From Goniomonas avonlea (taxonomy: Eukaryota > Cryptophyceae > Goniomonadida > Goniomonadaceae), in the NCBI GenBank assembly GCA_003573635.1, contig QUTJ01031210.1:1-10374 (forward strand): DNA of 10,374 bases. Reading direction: 5' to 3'. The translations under genes were made by a program, and so were the position numbers. Numbering within the stretch: the stretch's first letter is position 1; each line of letters starts with the position of its first letter. This document shows, piece by piece, positions 1 to 7,432 of the stretch. The notes under the pieces were generated by a model. That model was not told the DNA's origin, did no database searches, and was given only the letters and a program-made list of their open reading frames with translations.

Positions 1-85
1 GGTTACACAATTTTGTAATCAATCGAGATCACATTCCTTATCTGTTCTAATCAATGACTAGAACACCTTTTGAAAATGTGTAACC
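1..85. repeat. Short element bounded by inverted repeats
   Basis: Positions 1-14 (ggttacacaatttt) are nearly the reverse complement of positions 73-85 (aaaatgtgtaacc). The two arms differ by one inserted A. The interior is AT-rich, unlike the GC-richer coding DNA around it. The structure could be a tiny MITE-like element, one end of a larger element cut by the window edge, or a hairpin. No target-site duplication can be judged because the left arm starts at base 1. Confidence 0.4.
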
Positions 86-123
86 AGTTTGACCTGTTGT
101 CGCCCCCCTTTAGCTGCGGACGC

Positions 124-1182
124 CTATGACGAGACCGGTGGAGTTGCAGGGGAAGGGAACACGACGCACGCTGAAGCATCACAGTTCAGGCAGCCCTTCA
201 CCCTGCCGAACCACCCACTGCTCGGAACAACTTGATCTCTGACAGTCACTGTGCCGGCGCTCCCGATGACAGGGAACAGGGCAGCGCACACGCACACACA
301 GGGCACAGGCGGATGCACAGGGAACAGCGCGGGCACAGGAGCACCTTGCCAGGTGACGCCCTTCTCGAAACCGCTCAAGTTGACATTAGATCTCCCTCTC
401 CGCCCTGCCCCCACACGCACCTTGAGCTTTGGAACACCGAGAGCAAGAGACCGAAACACCAGCACCAGCGCGGTCAGGAGTGCCAGGCTCAGTACGAGAA
501 GAAATACCGACAACAGCGCAATCAGGCGGCGTCTGAGCAAGGTTTGCCCTCTCGGTGAGAGGTGAGAGGATTCTGCCTGTGAAAGAAATTTAGTGCGACT
601 CCCCGGCTGATGAAAAGGCACAAGAGGTCTTGAGAAATCGTGACGCACCCCGATCCCCCAAAGAGCAACAATATACAGCTTGGCGCCGAAGAAGGTCCAA
701 TAAGCACACATAGATAATGCCAACTGTTCCAGTGGTCAGCAAAGAAACTGCGGCAGGTTGAACGCGTCAAAAGGGTGTCGCACCGGGTTACCCCCCGCAT
801 CGGTAGGCTGGATACGATTGGAGCGGGACAAGTCTGGGAAAAACGCCACAATGATTTGTGCACATCTATGCGCGTGTTGGTCAGGGAGTATCGGGAGAAA
901 CCAAACCTGAACGCGGCGAACGGCAAGATAATCAGAGGCAGCAACGTGTCTCTCCCAACTGGAATGTGCTGCAGGTGAGGTGTTGGATGGCAAGGCATAG
1001 TGCGATTTCCGGCGGTGTCACGAAATGGTCGAATGACCTGGCATACTTTCGAGATGTGCACTTACCGCAGCACGCCGTCTCTGGACGAGAAGAACAGTGA
1101 GCACGGCTGGTACAACGGCAAGGCAGCCGTAGACAAAAGTCATGGCAATGGCGAGACCACTTGCCAAGGCAACGGAAATCAT
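124..1182 (-). CDS. Probable multi-pass membrane protein, multi-exon, 3' end unresolved
   Basis: I do not recognise the family. The model is exons 1182-1066, 968-907, 865-784, 723-649 and 576-421, with the tail either unspliced to a TAG at 124-126 or spliced 420-374 to a TGA at 181-179. The first donor is GTAAGT and phases agree throughout. The ATG at 1182 has A at -3. Hydrophobic segments appear in order: residues about 3-34 (MISVALASGLAIAMTF onward), 47-59 (LLPLIILPFAAF), 88-112 (LALSMCAYWTFFGAKLYIVA) and 130-154 (LIALLSVFLLVLSLALL onward, after Arg-Arg-Arg). Arg-rich loops (QRRRAA) follow the first segment. The 72-nt intron 648-577 is in frame, so it could be retained; its acceptor (tttctttcacag) is strong. 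An alternative 44-nt intron at 797-754 shifts the frame and gives a different fourth exon. The pattern of a hydrophobic block, QRRR, then another hydrophobic block faintly recalls 7TM proteins such as TPRA1/TOM1, but this is a guess. It is head-to-head with the collagen gene. Confidence 0.42.
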
Positions 1183-1420
1183 CCTTGCCCAAACACCACA
1201 CCAAGCCAAAGGATTATGGTAGTGGGCCCGACCTCTCGGATGTGGAGCCGGAAAGTTGGGTCGAGCTCGGTCGGGGCACCAAACGGCGCATGAAATCTGG
1301 AAAATCTACACCTTATCCATAATAGTAGAAAACAAGTAGCAGTTTCAAACAAGGGTTCATACATAAACTCCTCGCCTTTCGGTCTTTCTTCGGTGGCTCT
1401 TGAGAGTCTTGACTGGGGTC
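1183..1420. promoter_or_regulatory. Divergent intergenic region between membrane protein and collagen starts
   Basis: This 238-nt stretch separates the two inferred start codons, at 1182 on the minus strand and 1421 on the plus strand. It must hold both 5' UTRs and probably a shared promoter. I see no clear TATA box and no convincing protein-coding exon in it. Its role is inferred from gene layout only. Confidence 0.35.
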
Positions 1421-2345
1421 ATGGCCAATGCGAGGGCTGTGATGGCCACAGCCATCTGTGCCGTTCTGATCGTCGGAACAGCTTTGATCATGCAAGTCCA
1501 GGTGTGCATCTATCAGATTGCTTCTTTGCCTGTGTTCCTTCTCATTTTTTGCTACAGCCGAACCAGCTTGTTCTTGAGCAGGGTTCTGAAACACAGGAGC
1601 TCGCCGGGATTGGCTACCTCAACTGGCTCAAGTACGCTGGGGCATTGAAAGGCGGAAAAAAACGGGACGCAGACGAATTCATGGATGTCGGGACCATTAA
1701 ACATATTGGCCCCATGACTCCGGCTGCCACGGCGATTCTTAAGTTCAAGAAGACCCTGAAGAACGAGAAGGCTCTCCTGTCACGGATGCACCGGCTCATG
1801 TCTCATCGCATGAATGGCCGTCAACCGGAGAGCATTACTGTCAATGTGGGGCAACGCGGTCAAGTGGGTCCTAAAGGTGCCAGTTGTACGCAAGGTTCTG
1901 ATGTGTGAGTTGCTGAGCCTTTTGATGACAGGCCCTCGAGGAGACATCGGTTCCCAAGGACCCAAGGGCTTACCTGGAGTTTATGGACCTCCTGGTCCAG
2001 TGGGTGACGTGGGCCGCAGGTGGGAATGCGAGCGATAACATCAGCCCATCTCACTTATATATATTCGTTTCCAGGGGCCGCCGTGGTCATCGAGGCAAGC
2101 AAGGGTATACTGGTGCCAAGGGCCTCCGTGGGCGCCGTGGGTTGATTGGGAAGGAAGGGGCTCGCGGGAAAAAGGGTCTTCGCGGTGATCGGGGCAGACC
2201 TGGGTACCGAGGTATTCCTGGAGGTGCAGGTGCACCAGGCCCGCAAGGCCGGAACGGACCTCCCGGAAAGCCAGGGCCCAAGGGCTCCATCGGCCGCGAG
2301 GGTGCTCCCGGACGGCAGGGACCCCGCGGTCCGAATCATACGTAA
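1421..2345 (+). CDS. Transmembrane collagen-like protein (Gly-X-Y repeat), 4 exons, 252 aa
   Basis: Exons are 1421-1501, 1558-1876, 1932-2019 and 2075-2345, with introns of 56, 55 and 55 nt that all begin GT and end AG. Splicing joins every segment in frame. Residues about 8-24 ([17 protein letters not shown]) form a signal-anchor or membrane helix. Residues 28-124 are a non-collagenous region whose end (about 87-113, Lys/Leu-rich) looks helical and may act as a coiled-coil trimerisation segment. Residues 125-250 are 42 uninterrupted Gly-X-Y triplets, followed by His-Thr and TAA. Proline is often in X or Y, and Arg/Lys dominate the Y position. Introns 2 and 3 fall exactly so that Gly periodicity is kept, which strongly supports the model. 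RGD tripeptides lie at 136-138 and 199-201. An N-terminal membrane helix followed by a single collagen domain resembles membrane collagens and nematode cuticle collagens in layout. The ATG at 1421 has G at -3 and +4. A secreted form after signal cleavage is also possible. Confidence 0.88.
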
Positions 2346-2504
2346 AGCATCTGGCTGGCGTCGTATTTGGTGCATTGCACACCCTCGGTGGGGGCTGTGC
2401 TCCTATGCGATCAGAGAATTATCATGAATACAACAGACCACTAACAACTTCCCTGTTGCTTCATTACACTCAAGGTTTATGCTGCATAGTCATAGTCATT
2501 AGAG

Positions 2505-3773
2505 TCAGGCCTGTGTGCCGTCGTCCAAGTGGTGTAGCTCGTCAGCGGGCTCATAGTCAAACCCATCTGGAACATTGCCGATGTTGGCTCTGTCAGGTCT
2601 GCGACGGAAAGAATAACGGCGACGAAGGTACAGGATCACCCCAGCAGCCCCAACACCAACCCCACCAACTGTAACGCAAGTAATGACCACTGGTGGGACC
2701 CAATGATCATCAACGTGGTTATTCCGCCTACCATCCCCATCCCCATCCCCATCCCCTGGCCCTGGCGTCGGATTTGGTCCTGGTGCGGGAGTTGGTCCTG
2801 GGCTAGGAGTCGGTGCGGGAACGGGGGAAGGGGCAGGGGGATCGGGGGCCTGACCACAAAAAGGACCCTTCCAGCCGTCATCGCACTTGCACCTATTCAT
2901 GATGCAGTGGCCGTGGCCACAGTCACGATCGCTGGCGCAAAATGATGGGTTGCAAAAGGTGGGATCGCTCAACATATAACAGGGAGAGCAAAAGTCCCTG
3001 AGAGAGGGATCCCAACACCACTGTCGGCAGACATCAGCGTCAAAAGACCAAGAGGTCGCCGTACCTGTGCGAAAGGATCCCCTTGTCGGCCAATTTCACT
3101 CATGGTTCTCGTCCTGAACCTGAAGTTAGCTTCACAGACGCCGATGGCACCGCACCTGCCACACGAAAGCAGGACGACAGTATTCCAATCCTTGGAAGGA
3201 TCAACAAAACAGGATGGAGCGGTGAAATGCAACCCGATTGTGGCGTTGCTCACAACAAACCTGGCCTGGATCAGATCCTTTGAGAGACAGCAGAAAGAGT
3301 GTTTAGGCACCATTCTCGTGTGCTCGAAGAAGCAATAGAGCCACAGAGATGGGAACGGTTCGGCCCAAAGGTATCTGGGTGACATAAACATCCGGTCGAT
3401 GTAGACTTGTTGCATTGGCCAGAAAAACCTGGTTCGGTGATTGTATTCACGAAACCGTCTCCTGAGCCGGAGGTCATCCATTGAGACATGCTGAACCAAA
3501 CAAACCTACCACACGGATCAATGTAGGCAGACTTTGGGCCAGTGGGGATGTGGTAGGTATCCTGGAGACAACTTCAGCAGACGGTGGGAGCAGAGCAACA
3601 GGCACCTCGAAACGCGGGGCAGCAGACAAGTTGAAAGAGAAATTGTGTGTGCTCTGAGCAGTAGCAGTAAACGAACAGGCGCCAGTCAGAACACCGTTGT
3701 CGTGTGTGTAAGCGGGTACGTGCTGTCCGACAGAAACTGCCAAGAGAGCCAGCGCCGGCAACAGCGCCTGCAT
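2505..3773 (-). CDS. Type I membrane protein: CIMR/MRH-like domain + EGF-like domain + Pro-rich stalk, 5 exons, 360 aa
   Basis: Exons are 3773-3606, 3561-3510, 3461-3311, 3260-3065 and 3020-2505; introns are 44, 48, 50 and 44 nt. All phases fit and no stop is crossed. Residues 1-16 (MQALLPALALLAVSVG) are a signal peptide. Residues 33-176 follow the mannose-6-phosphate-receptor (CIMR/MRH) pattern: CSF (33-35), FNLS (47-50), YHI (59-61), YIDPCG (69-74), a Cys cluster (90, 98, 100, 113), W124, IGLHFTAPSC (132-141), TVVLLSC (151-157) and CEANFRFRT (166-174). Cys-rich residues 190-216 follow, then an EGF-like module at 217-244 (C-x5-C-x4-C-x4-C-x-C-x8-C). Residues 246-286 are a Pro/Gly stalk ending in a DG repeat, about 296-321 are the membrane helix, then RRR and a 36-residue acidic tail. 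Sequons lie at N44, N48, N91 and N129. In sugar-binding repeats of this family an Arg sits before the T-x-I-x-F-x-C strand and a Tyr after the next Cys; here those places hold Trp/Asn and Ala, so lectin activity is doubtful. It was probably a sorting or surface receptor by descent. Confidence 0.8.
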
Positions 3774-4460
3774 TGTTGCCAGCGAGCCCGCCACTGTCTT
3801 GTCAGGGACGGATCAGCTATCAGCCTGATGCCCAGTGGCCTTGGACTTGTGTGTACACAAAGTCACCTCTGTACGAAGTAAGAAAGACGATACTGTTGAA
3901 CGCTGATGACACTCCGCTGTGTTCGCTCCGATCCCGACGTTTTACCTCTCTGGAGGGCCTCAGAATCGGTTGTCGAACTTGTCGAATCACTTCGGCCCGT
4001 ATCTAAGGCCCCCCCGAACCATGGAAGCAGTGGGATTGTTCTGGGATTGTCGGGTTCTCGGGGATTCCATTCTCGTACAAATCGAAGGTTCGACGAGCTT
4101 CGGCTGACGGTTCAGAGCACGTGTCGATCGCTTCGGCGCGGGGTTTGGCGCCCGATCGGATCTTTCGGCTTCTTTCGACCACAATCACAAGCGTCGAGGT
4201 TCCAATTTAAACGATTGGACTCTCGAGTGTATTTTTTTTGTTCTTTATCCACCACCAGGCGTTATCTGGTTCGCTCCTTCAGCCTCAAATGACTCTCGAA
4301 TCGGACGAAAACTATTCGGAGAAACTCCACTCTTGCCGGGCAGGCCGCCGGTTGCAGCCAGGTTGCTCGTCGAACCTTCTCTCCGCGTCTCAAAAAAGGC
4401 TCACCAGGATATGCGACTCAGCGTACACCGGACCCAGAACTGAGTTACCCAACGTACAGA
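3774..4460. promoter_or_regulatory. 687-nt divergent intergenic region
   Basis: This lies between the start codons of the CIMR-EGF gene (-) and the Ser/Pro-rich gene (+) and should carry both 5' UTRs and promoters. It is rich in TCGA/TTCGA words between 3960 and 4210. It also has three spaced GGGATT words at 4031-4065, an AT-rich patch at 4202-4213 and a poly-T run at 4231-4238. Reading frames across it show no membrane, signal or family pattern, and I see no tRNA. The regulatory role is inferred from position only. Confidence 0.35.
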
Positions 4461-5474
4461 ATGCCGCCGCCCTTGATGCCGCCGCTCGAACCTTTAGTTG
4501 ATAAGCAGTCGGTGACTTTGAAGAACCCTTACACTGGCACTGTTGTCTCGATCCCCCCTGGGATCGCGACACCCGCATATGTTGCCCAATGCTTTGGCGC
4601 CCCCACGGCCCCCTTGTCCTTCTGTGTGAAGGAGAATGAGGACGTCTACTATCCCTTGGCTAGCAACCAGTGGGCCAAGAATCCTCGTGTGTTTCATGGA
4701 TTTGGTGGCCCTGTGTTTGCCAGTCTGCCTGTGAACTTTGGTCTCGTCGTTCCATCCAATCTTCCTGCGTCTGTGACCGCCCTTCAATCGGACTCTCCTG
4801 CGTCTGCGCGGACAGAGCGCAGACATACTGCGTCCCTTTCAGATCTGTCACCTTCGCGATCGTCGTCGCCCAGAAGTGTGAAGAGGAAGGCGTCTGACGA
4901 AACCGATGCCTCAGATAGTGGCTCAGCCACGTCCTCCGAGAGAGGTCCCCGTGCCTCACCGCGCGAGTCAGGTGTTTCCAAGGGATCTCAAAGACAGTCT
5001 CCCCGACCAAGAGCTTCTCCCAAGCCCTCAAGACATTCTCCCAGACCCTCACCCTCAAGGCGATCGCCGAAAGAAGGAACCCCCTTGCCGTCGGATCCGG
5101 CTCCTGAGCCCTCAAGACCAAAGTCTCCCGTATCGGAGACATCACAGATGACGTCCCCTGGATGGTCAAGGTCGCCCTCACCGATGGATTCCGCTCCGGC
5201 GGGACACTATCAGACACCTGCCGCCCGACGAATCTCGCAGCAAAACTCACTCCTCCAATTTTCTTCTCCAAGGCAAACCCAGTCAGATGGGTGGTTGTAC
5301 ACTACATTCGACATGCCAGACTTGAACGCCCATTTCAATGGGAAACACTGGCGCGAAACTGAGCACTCTCTTGATGATCCCGATGGATGCTTTCACTCTG
5401 GAAAACTCGCTCGTACTGCTGAACATTTTGCAGTGCTACGGGCACAAATGTTGAAAACTTTGGGCAGGGTCTAG
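4461..5474 (+). CDS. Unrecognised Ser/Pro/Arg-rich protein, single exon, 337 aa
   Basis: The family is not recognised. One uninterrupted frame runs from an ATG with A at -3 to a TAG. Residues about 13-98 look folded: NPYTGTVVSIPPG is a strand-turn-strand, TPAYVAQCFG a helix, and LSFCVKENEDVYYPLASN another strand pair. This order recalls small beta-grasp domains, but that is inference. Residues 104-245 are low-complexity and rich in SP, SPR and SR motifs, with a basic nuclear-import-like KRK at 141-143 followed by an acidic stretch. Many SP sites suggest targets of proline-directed kinases. Residues 278-337 look ordered again (FDMPDLNAHF, then HWRETEHSLDD, ending AVLRAQMLKTL), so the middle is a linker between two conserved-looking ends. 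There is no signal peptide or membrane helix; a nuclear role is plausible. It is tail-to-tail with the eS31 fusion. Confidence 0.8.
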   Translation: MPPPLMPPLEPLVDKQSVTLKNPYTGTVVSIPPGIATPAYVAQCFGAPTAPLSFCVKENEDVYYPLASNQWAKNPRVFHGFGGPVFASLPVNFGLVVPSNLPASVTALQSDSPASARTERRHTASLSDLSPSRSSSPRSVKRKASDETDASDSGSATSSERGPRASPRESGVSKGSQRQSPRPRASPKPSRHSPRPSPSRRSPKEGTPLPSDPAPEPSRPKSPVSETSQMTSPGWSRSPSPMDSAPAGHYQTPAARRISQQNSLLQFSSPRQTQSDGWLYTTFDMPDLNAHFNGKHWRETEHSLDDPDGCFHSGKLARTAEHFAVLRAQMLKTLGRV

Positions 5475-5477
5475 TGT

Positions 5478-5483
5478 ATTAAA
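5478..5483 (+). terminator. Possible polyadenylation signal (ATTAAA)
   Basis: ATTAAA lies 3 nt after the TAG stop of the Ser/Pro-rich gene. It is a common variant of AATAAA. The position implies a very short 3' UTR, which would fit this compact genome, but the motif is short and could be chance. Confidence 0.3.
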
Positions 5484-5633
5484 CCTGTACAGTTCGATGA
5501 ATGTACCTCGTTTCAGTGTGAGGAATGCGCAAGGTTGCTTTGGTCCAGAAGATAGCTGTGTGATCCGAGGGTACGCGCGCACTGACGGTTAGTGACAAAT
5601 TTGCACAACGTGCTGGAACTCAGCGACCGGACC

Positions 5634-5751
5634 ATTTTGGGTTGATTGTGAGTTGAGTCCTTGCCAACACCATGGCGAGTGCGTAGCATCGTACGCAATT
5701 TTGGGATTGATTGGGAGTTAAGCTCCTCGCCAACAACAGGGCTAGTGCGCT
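5634..5751. repeat. Two-copy tandem repeat, 64-nt period
   Basis: Two direct copies start at 5634 and 5698. They share attttgg, ttgattg, agtt, gccaaca and agtgcg blocks and are about 80% alike over some 52 nt by eye. They lie in the tail-to-tail spacer 5475-6016 between the Ser/Pro-rich gene and the eS31 fusion. Apart from these copies, that spacer shows an 8-T run near 5940 and no coding signal I can support. Confidence 0.6.
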
Positions 5752-6016
5752 GACTTCAACTCTTGGTCAGCTCAACCCGACGCCCACAACAAGTGAGAAG
5801 GGATCGGGAACGTGGTCTGTGATCAGTTCGAGAACCCAAAAAGAGCCAAGTCACCATCTGAGGCAAGACAAGTTGGACGAAACATCGTGTGAGAGTGAGA
5901 CAACAAGCAAGTATAAATATGTTGACCCCAGAGTAGTAGTTTTTTTTGTGACAATCTGTATTGAGCAGACTGCCTTTTGGATGCCTGTGGTTTTCGCGTG
6001 CGTGCTGAACGGCAGT

Positions 6017-6619
6017 TTACTCCTTCTTGTCGCCGGGCTGGGAGATCATGTAGGTCAGACCGCACTTGCCGCAGTAGTGGCGGTTGAAGTGAAGACCCAT
6101 GAAGACACCAGCACCGCAGTCGGGGTGGGGGCAGTACTTGCGGAGGGCGGTGACCTTGCCGGAAGCCTGGTCGACGCGGTAGTACTTGAGGACAGCAAGC
6201 TTGACCTTCTTGTGCTTGTGCTTGATCTTCTTGGGCTTGGTGTAGGTCTTCTTCTTACGCTTCTTGCCACCACCGTCGAGGGACATGGTAAGGTGGAAGG
6301 TGGAGTTGTCCTCCATCTCGAGGAGCTCCTCATCCTCCATCTGCTTACCAGCGAAGATAAGGCGCTGCTCCTCAGCGGGGATTCCTGAAACGACTGGTGA
6401 GGCAACGAACAGGGACAGGAGCAGCGTGAAAAGAAAACTACTCGTCAAGAAGGACAATTCGCGAGCAAGGCCAAACTAGCATTATCGAGGAAACGCAATC
6501 TACTCACCCTGGCGGGTCTCCACAACCGCCTTCAGGTCAGCAACCGTTGCCGCAGCATCGGTCTGCACGCAGATCGTGCCGCTGAGCGTCGTCACAAACA
6601 CTTGCGTAGGTGCGGGCAT
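6017..6619 (-). CDS. RPS27A: Diverged ubiquitin-like domain fused to ribosomal protein eS31 (S27a), 2 exons, 159 aa
   Basis: Exons are 6619-6508 and 6384-6017. The 123-nt intron (GTGAGT donor, TTTCAG acceptor) splits the Gly codon of the ubiquitin GIP motif. Residues 1-76 are ubiquitin-like: QVFVTTLSG aligns with QVFVKTLTG, and [15 protein letters not shown] matches ubiquitin 35-49 closely. The rest is diverged: the ubiquitin Lys6 position is Thr, Lys11 is deleted, the 53-64 loop is shortened by about three residues, and the C-terminus reads SLDGGG in place of RLRGG. Residues 77 onward are a conserved eS31: a Lys-rich linker, KYYRVD, then the zinc-finger CPHPDCGAG and HYCGKC with both Cys pairs intact. 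In other eukaryotes the fusion is cut after Gly-Gly to release the small-subunit protein. Conservation of eS31 shows the gene is functional; the ubiquitin part probably acts as a chaperone-like leader, not a conjugated modifier (inference). The gene symbol refers to the eS31 part. Confidence 0.93.
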
Positions 6620-6767
6620 TTGCTCGGCTGAGTCGTCACAAAGGCACAGGCAAGAGAGTCACGTTCCTCAAGGGCTTTTGACAGGGCAATTTTCCTCGGA
6701 TTTGACCGGTGGTCAAACATCAAACTCGCTTGCGCTTCGTGGTGGTGCGCGGCTGTGGGTTCGAAAA
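6620..6767. promoter_or_regulatory. 148-nt bidirectional promoter region with inverted repeat
   Basis: This region separates the ATG of the eS31 fusion (-) from the ATG of the C1orf52-like gene (+), so both 5' UTRs and core promoters must be here. It contains a perfect 7-bp inverted repeat, tttgacc at 6701-6707 and ggtcaaa at 6711-6717, a possible dimeric factor site. No TATA box is evident. Shared control of the two housekeeping-type genes is an inference from the short spacing. Confidence 0.45.
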
Positions 6768-7432
6768 ATGGAGCTCGCGTACAGCGAGAGTGAAAGCGGG
6801 AGCGATCACGAGGGCGAACAGGCCGTAGAGGAGAAGCCAGCCGTTGCCGCACCCATTGCGAAGAAGCCTGTTGTGGCTGCTGCGCCTCCCAAGAAGAAAC
6901 TGCCCAGCCCAGCTGATCTCCTCCTCAAGTCGTCTGGCAAGCCTTCGTTTTTGCAGAATACCCCGGAGCACTTTGTTGCCAGTGAAATCAAGGCCCCCAA
7001 GCGGCCGGCCCCAGATCGTGAAGCCCAGACCATTTCTTCACAGCCCGTGTCGGTCGGCGGCCTCGCCTCCGATGCTCCCAAGATCGCGCCTGCAGTTCCA
7101 CTCCCTGAGTGGGGCCAGCCGAAGGCGAAGCAAGCCAAGAAGGACAAATCGAAAGAATCTTTTAACTCGAAGGAGAAGCGCAAGCGTGACATGGGCCAAT
7201 CATCACGCGGGTACGCTGATCCACCTCTCTCGTCGTTTGTTTTTGTTGCGAGTGATGCTTCCGAAACAACCTAATTCTCCACTGAAATTTTGTGTGGACA
7301 CAACCCCACGGTGACGCTTCTGTCAGACACTCGTTCTGTGCAGTTTTGGGTTGGGGATGCCTGACGATTTGTTACAGGAAATCCTGGGTCGAGGAGGAAA
7401 AACGAATTCTTCGTCAAGCAGGCTGTGACTGA
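6768..7432 (+). CDS. Small nuclear-type protein, weakly C1orf52/UPF0690-like, 2 exons, 165 aa
   Basis: Exons are 6768-7210 and 7378-7432; the 167-nt intron has donor GTACGC and acceptor TTACAG. Splicing joins KEKRKRDMGQSSRG to KSWVEEEKRILRQAGCD and a TGA. That junction rebuilds a basic motif I associate with conserved small eukaryotic nuclear proteins, which is strong support for the intron. Residues 5-16 are Ser/Glu-rich; 26-45 are Ala/Pro/Lys-rich. KKLPSPADLL followed by KPSFLQNTP recalls the human C1orf52 (UPF0690) pattern of a Leu-Pro-x-Pro block, then Pro-x-Phe-Leu. The protein is Lys-rich, without signal peptide or membrane helix, and probably nuclear; its function is unknown. The ATG at 6768 has a good context (aaaaATGg). 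An upstream in-frame ATG at 6576 would overlap the first exon of the eS31 fusion and is less likely. Without splicing the frame runs to a TAA at 7272. Confidence 0.75.

Noticed and set aside
2087-2382. Minus-strand frames rich in Pro and Gly opposite the collagen exon
   Set aside because: Gly-Pro repeats on one strand automatically give Pro/Gly/Ala-rich frames on the other. The plus strand has the perfect Gly-X-Y period across splice junctions.
3950-4110. GGTTCGA-type words resembling a tRNA T-arm
   Set aside because: No acceptor stem, D-arm or anticodon arm could be built around ggttcgacgagc near 4086, so there is no tRNA.
3083-4292. Several plus-strand frames opposite and upstream of the CIMR-EGF gene
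   Set aside because: They lack coherent composition, and the minus-strand model explains 2505-3773 with matched splice phases and family motifs.
5711-6388. Plus-strand open frame of 225 codons
   Set aside because: It is antisense to the eS31 fusion gene, whose protein is clearly recognisable on the minus strand. The plus-strand text is Val/Leu-rich shadow of Lys-rich coding sequence.
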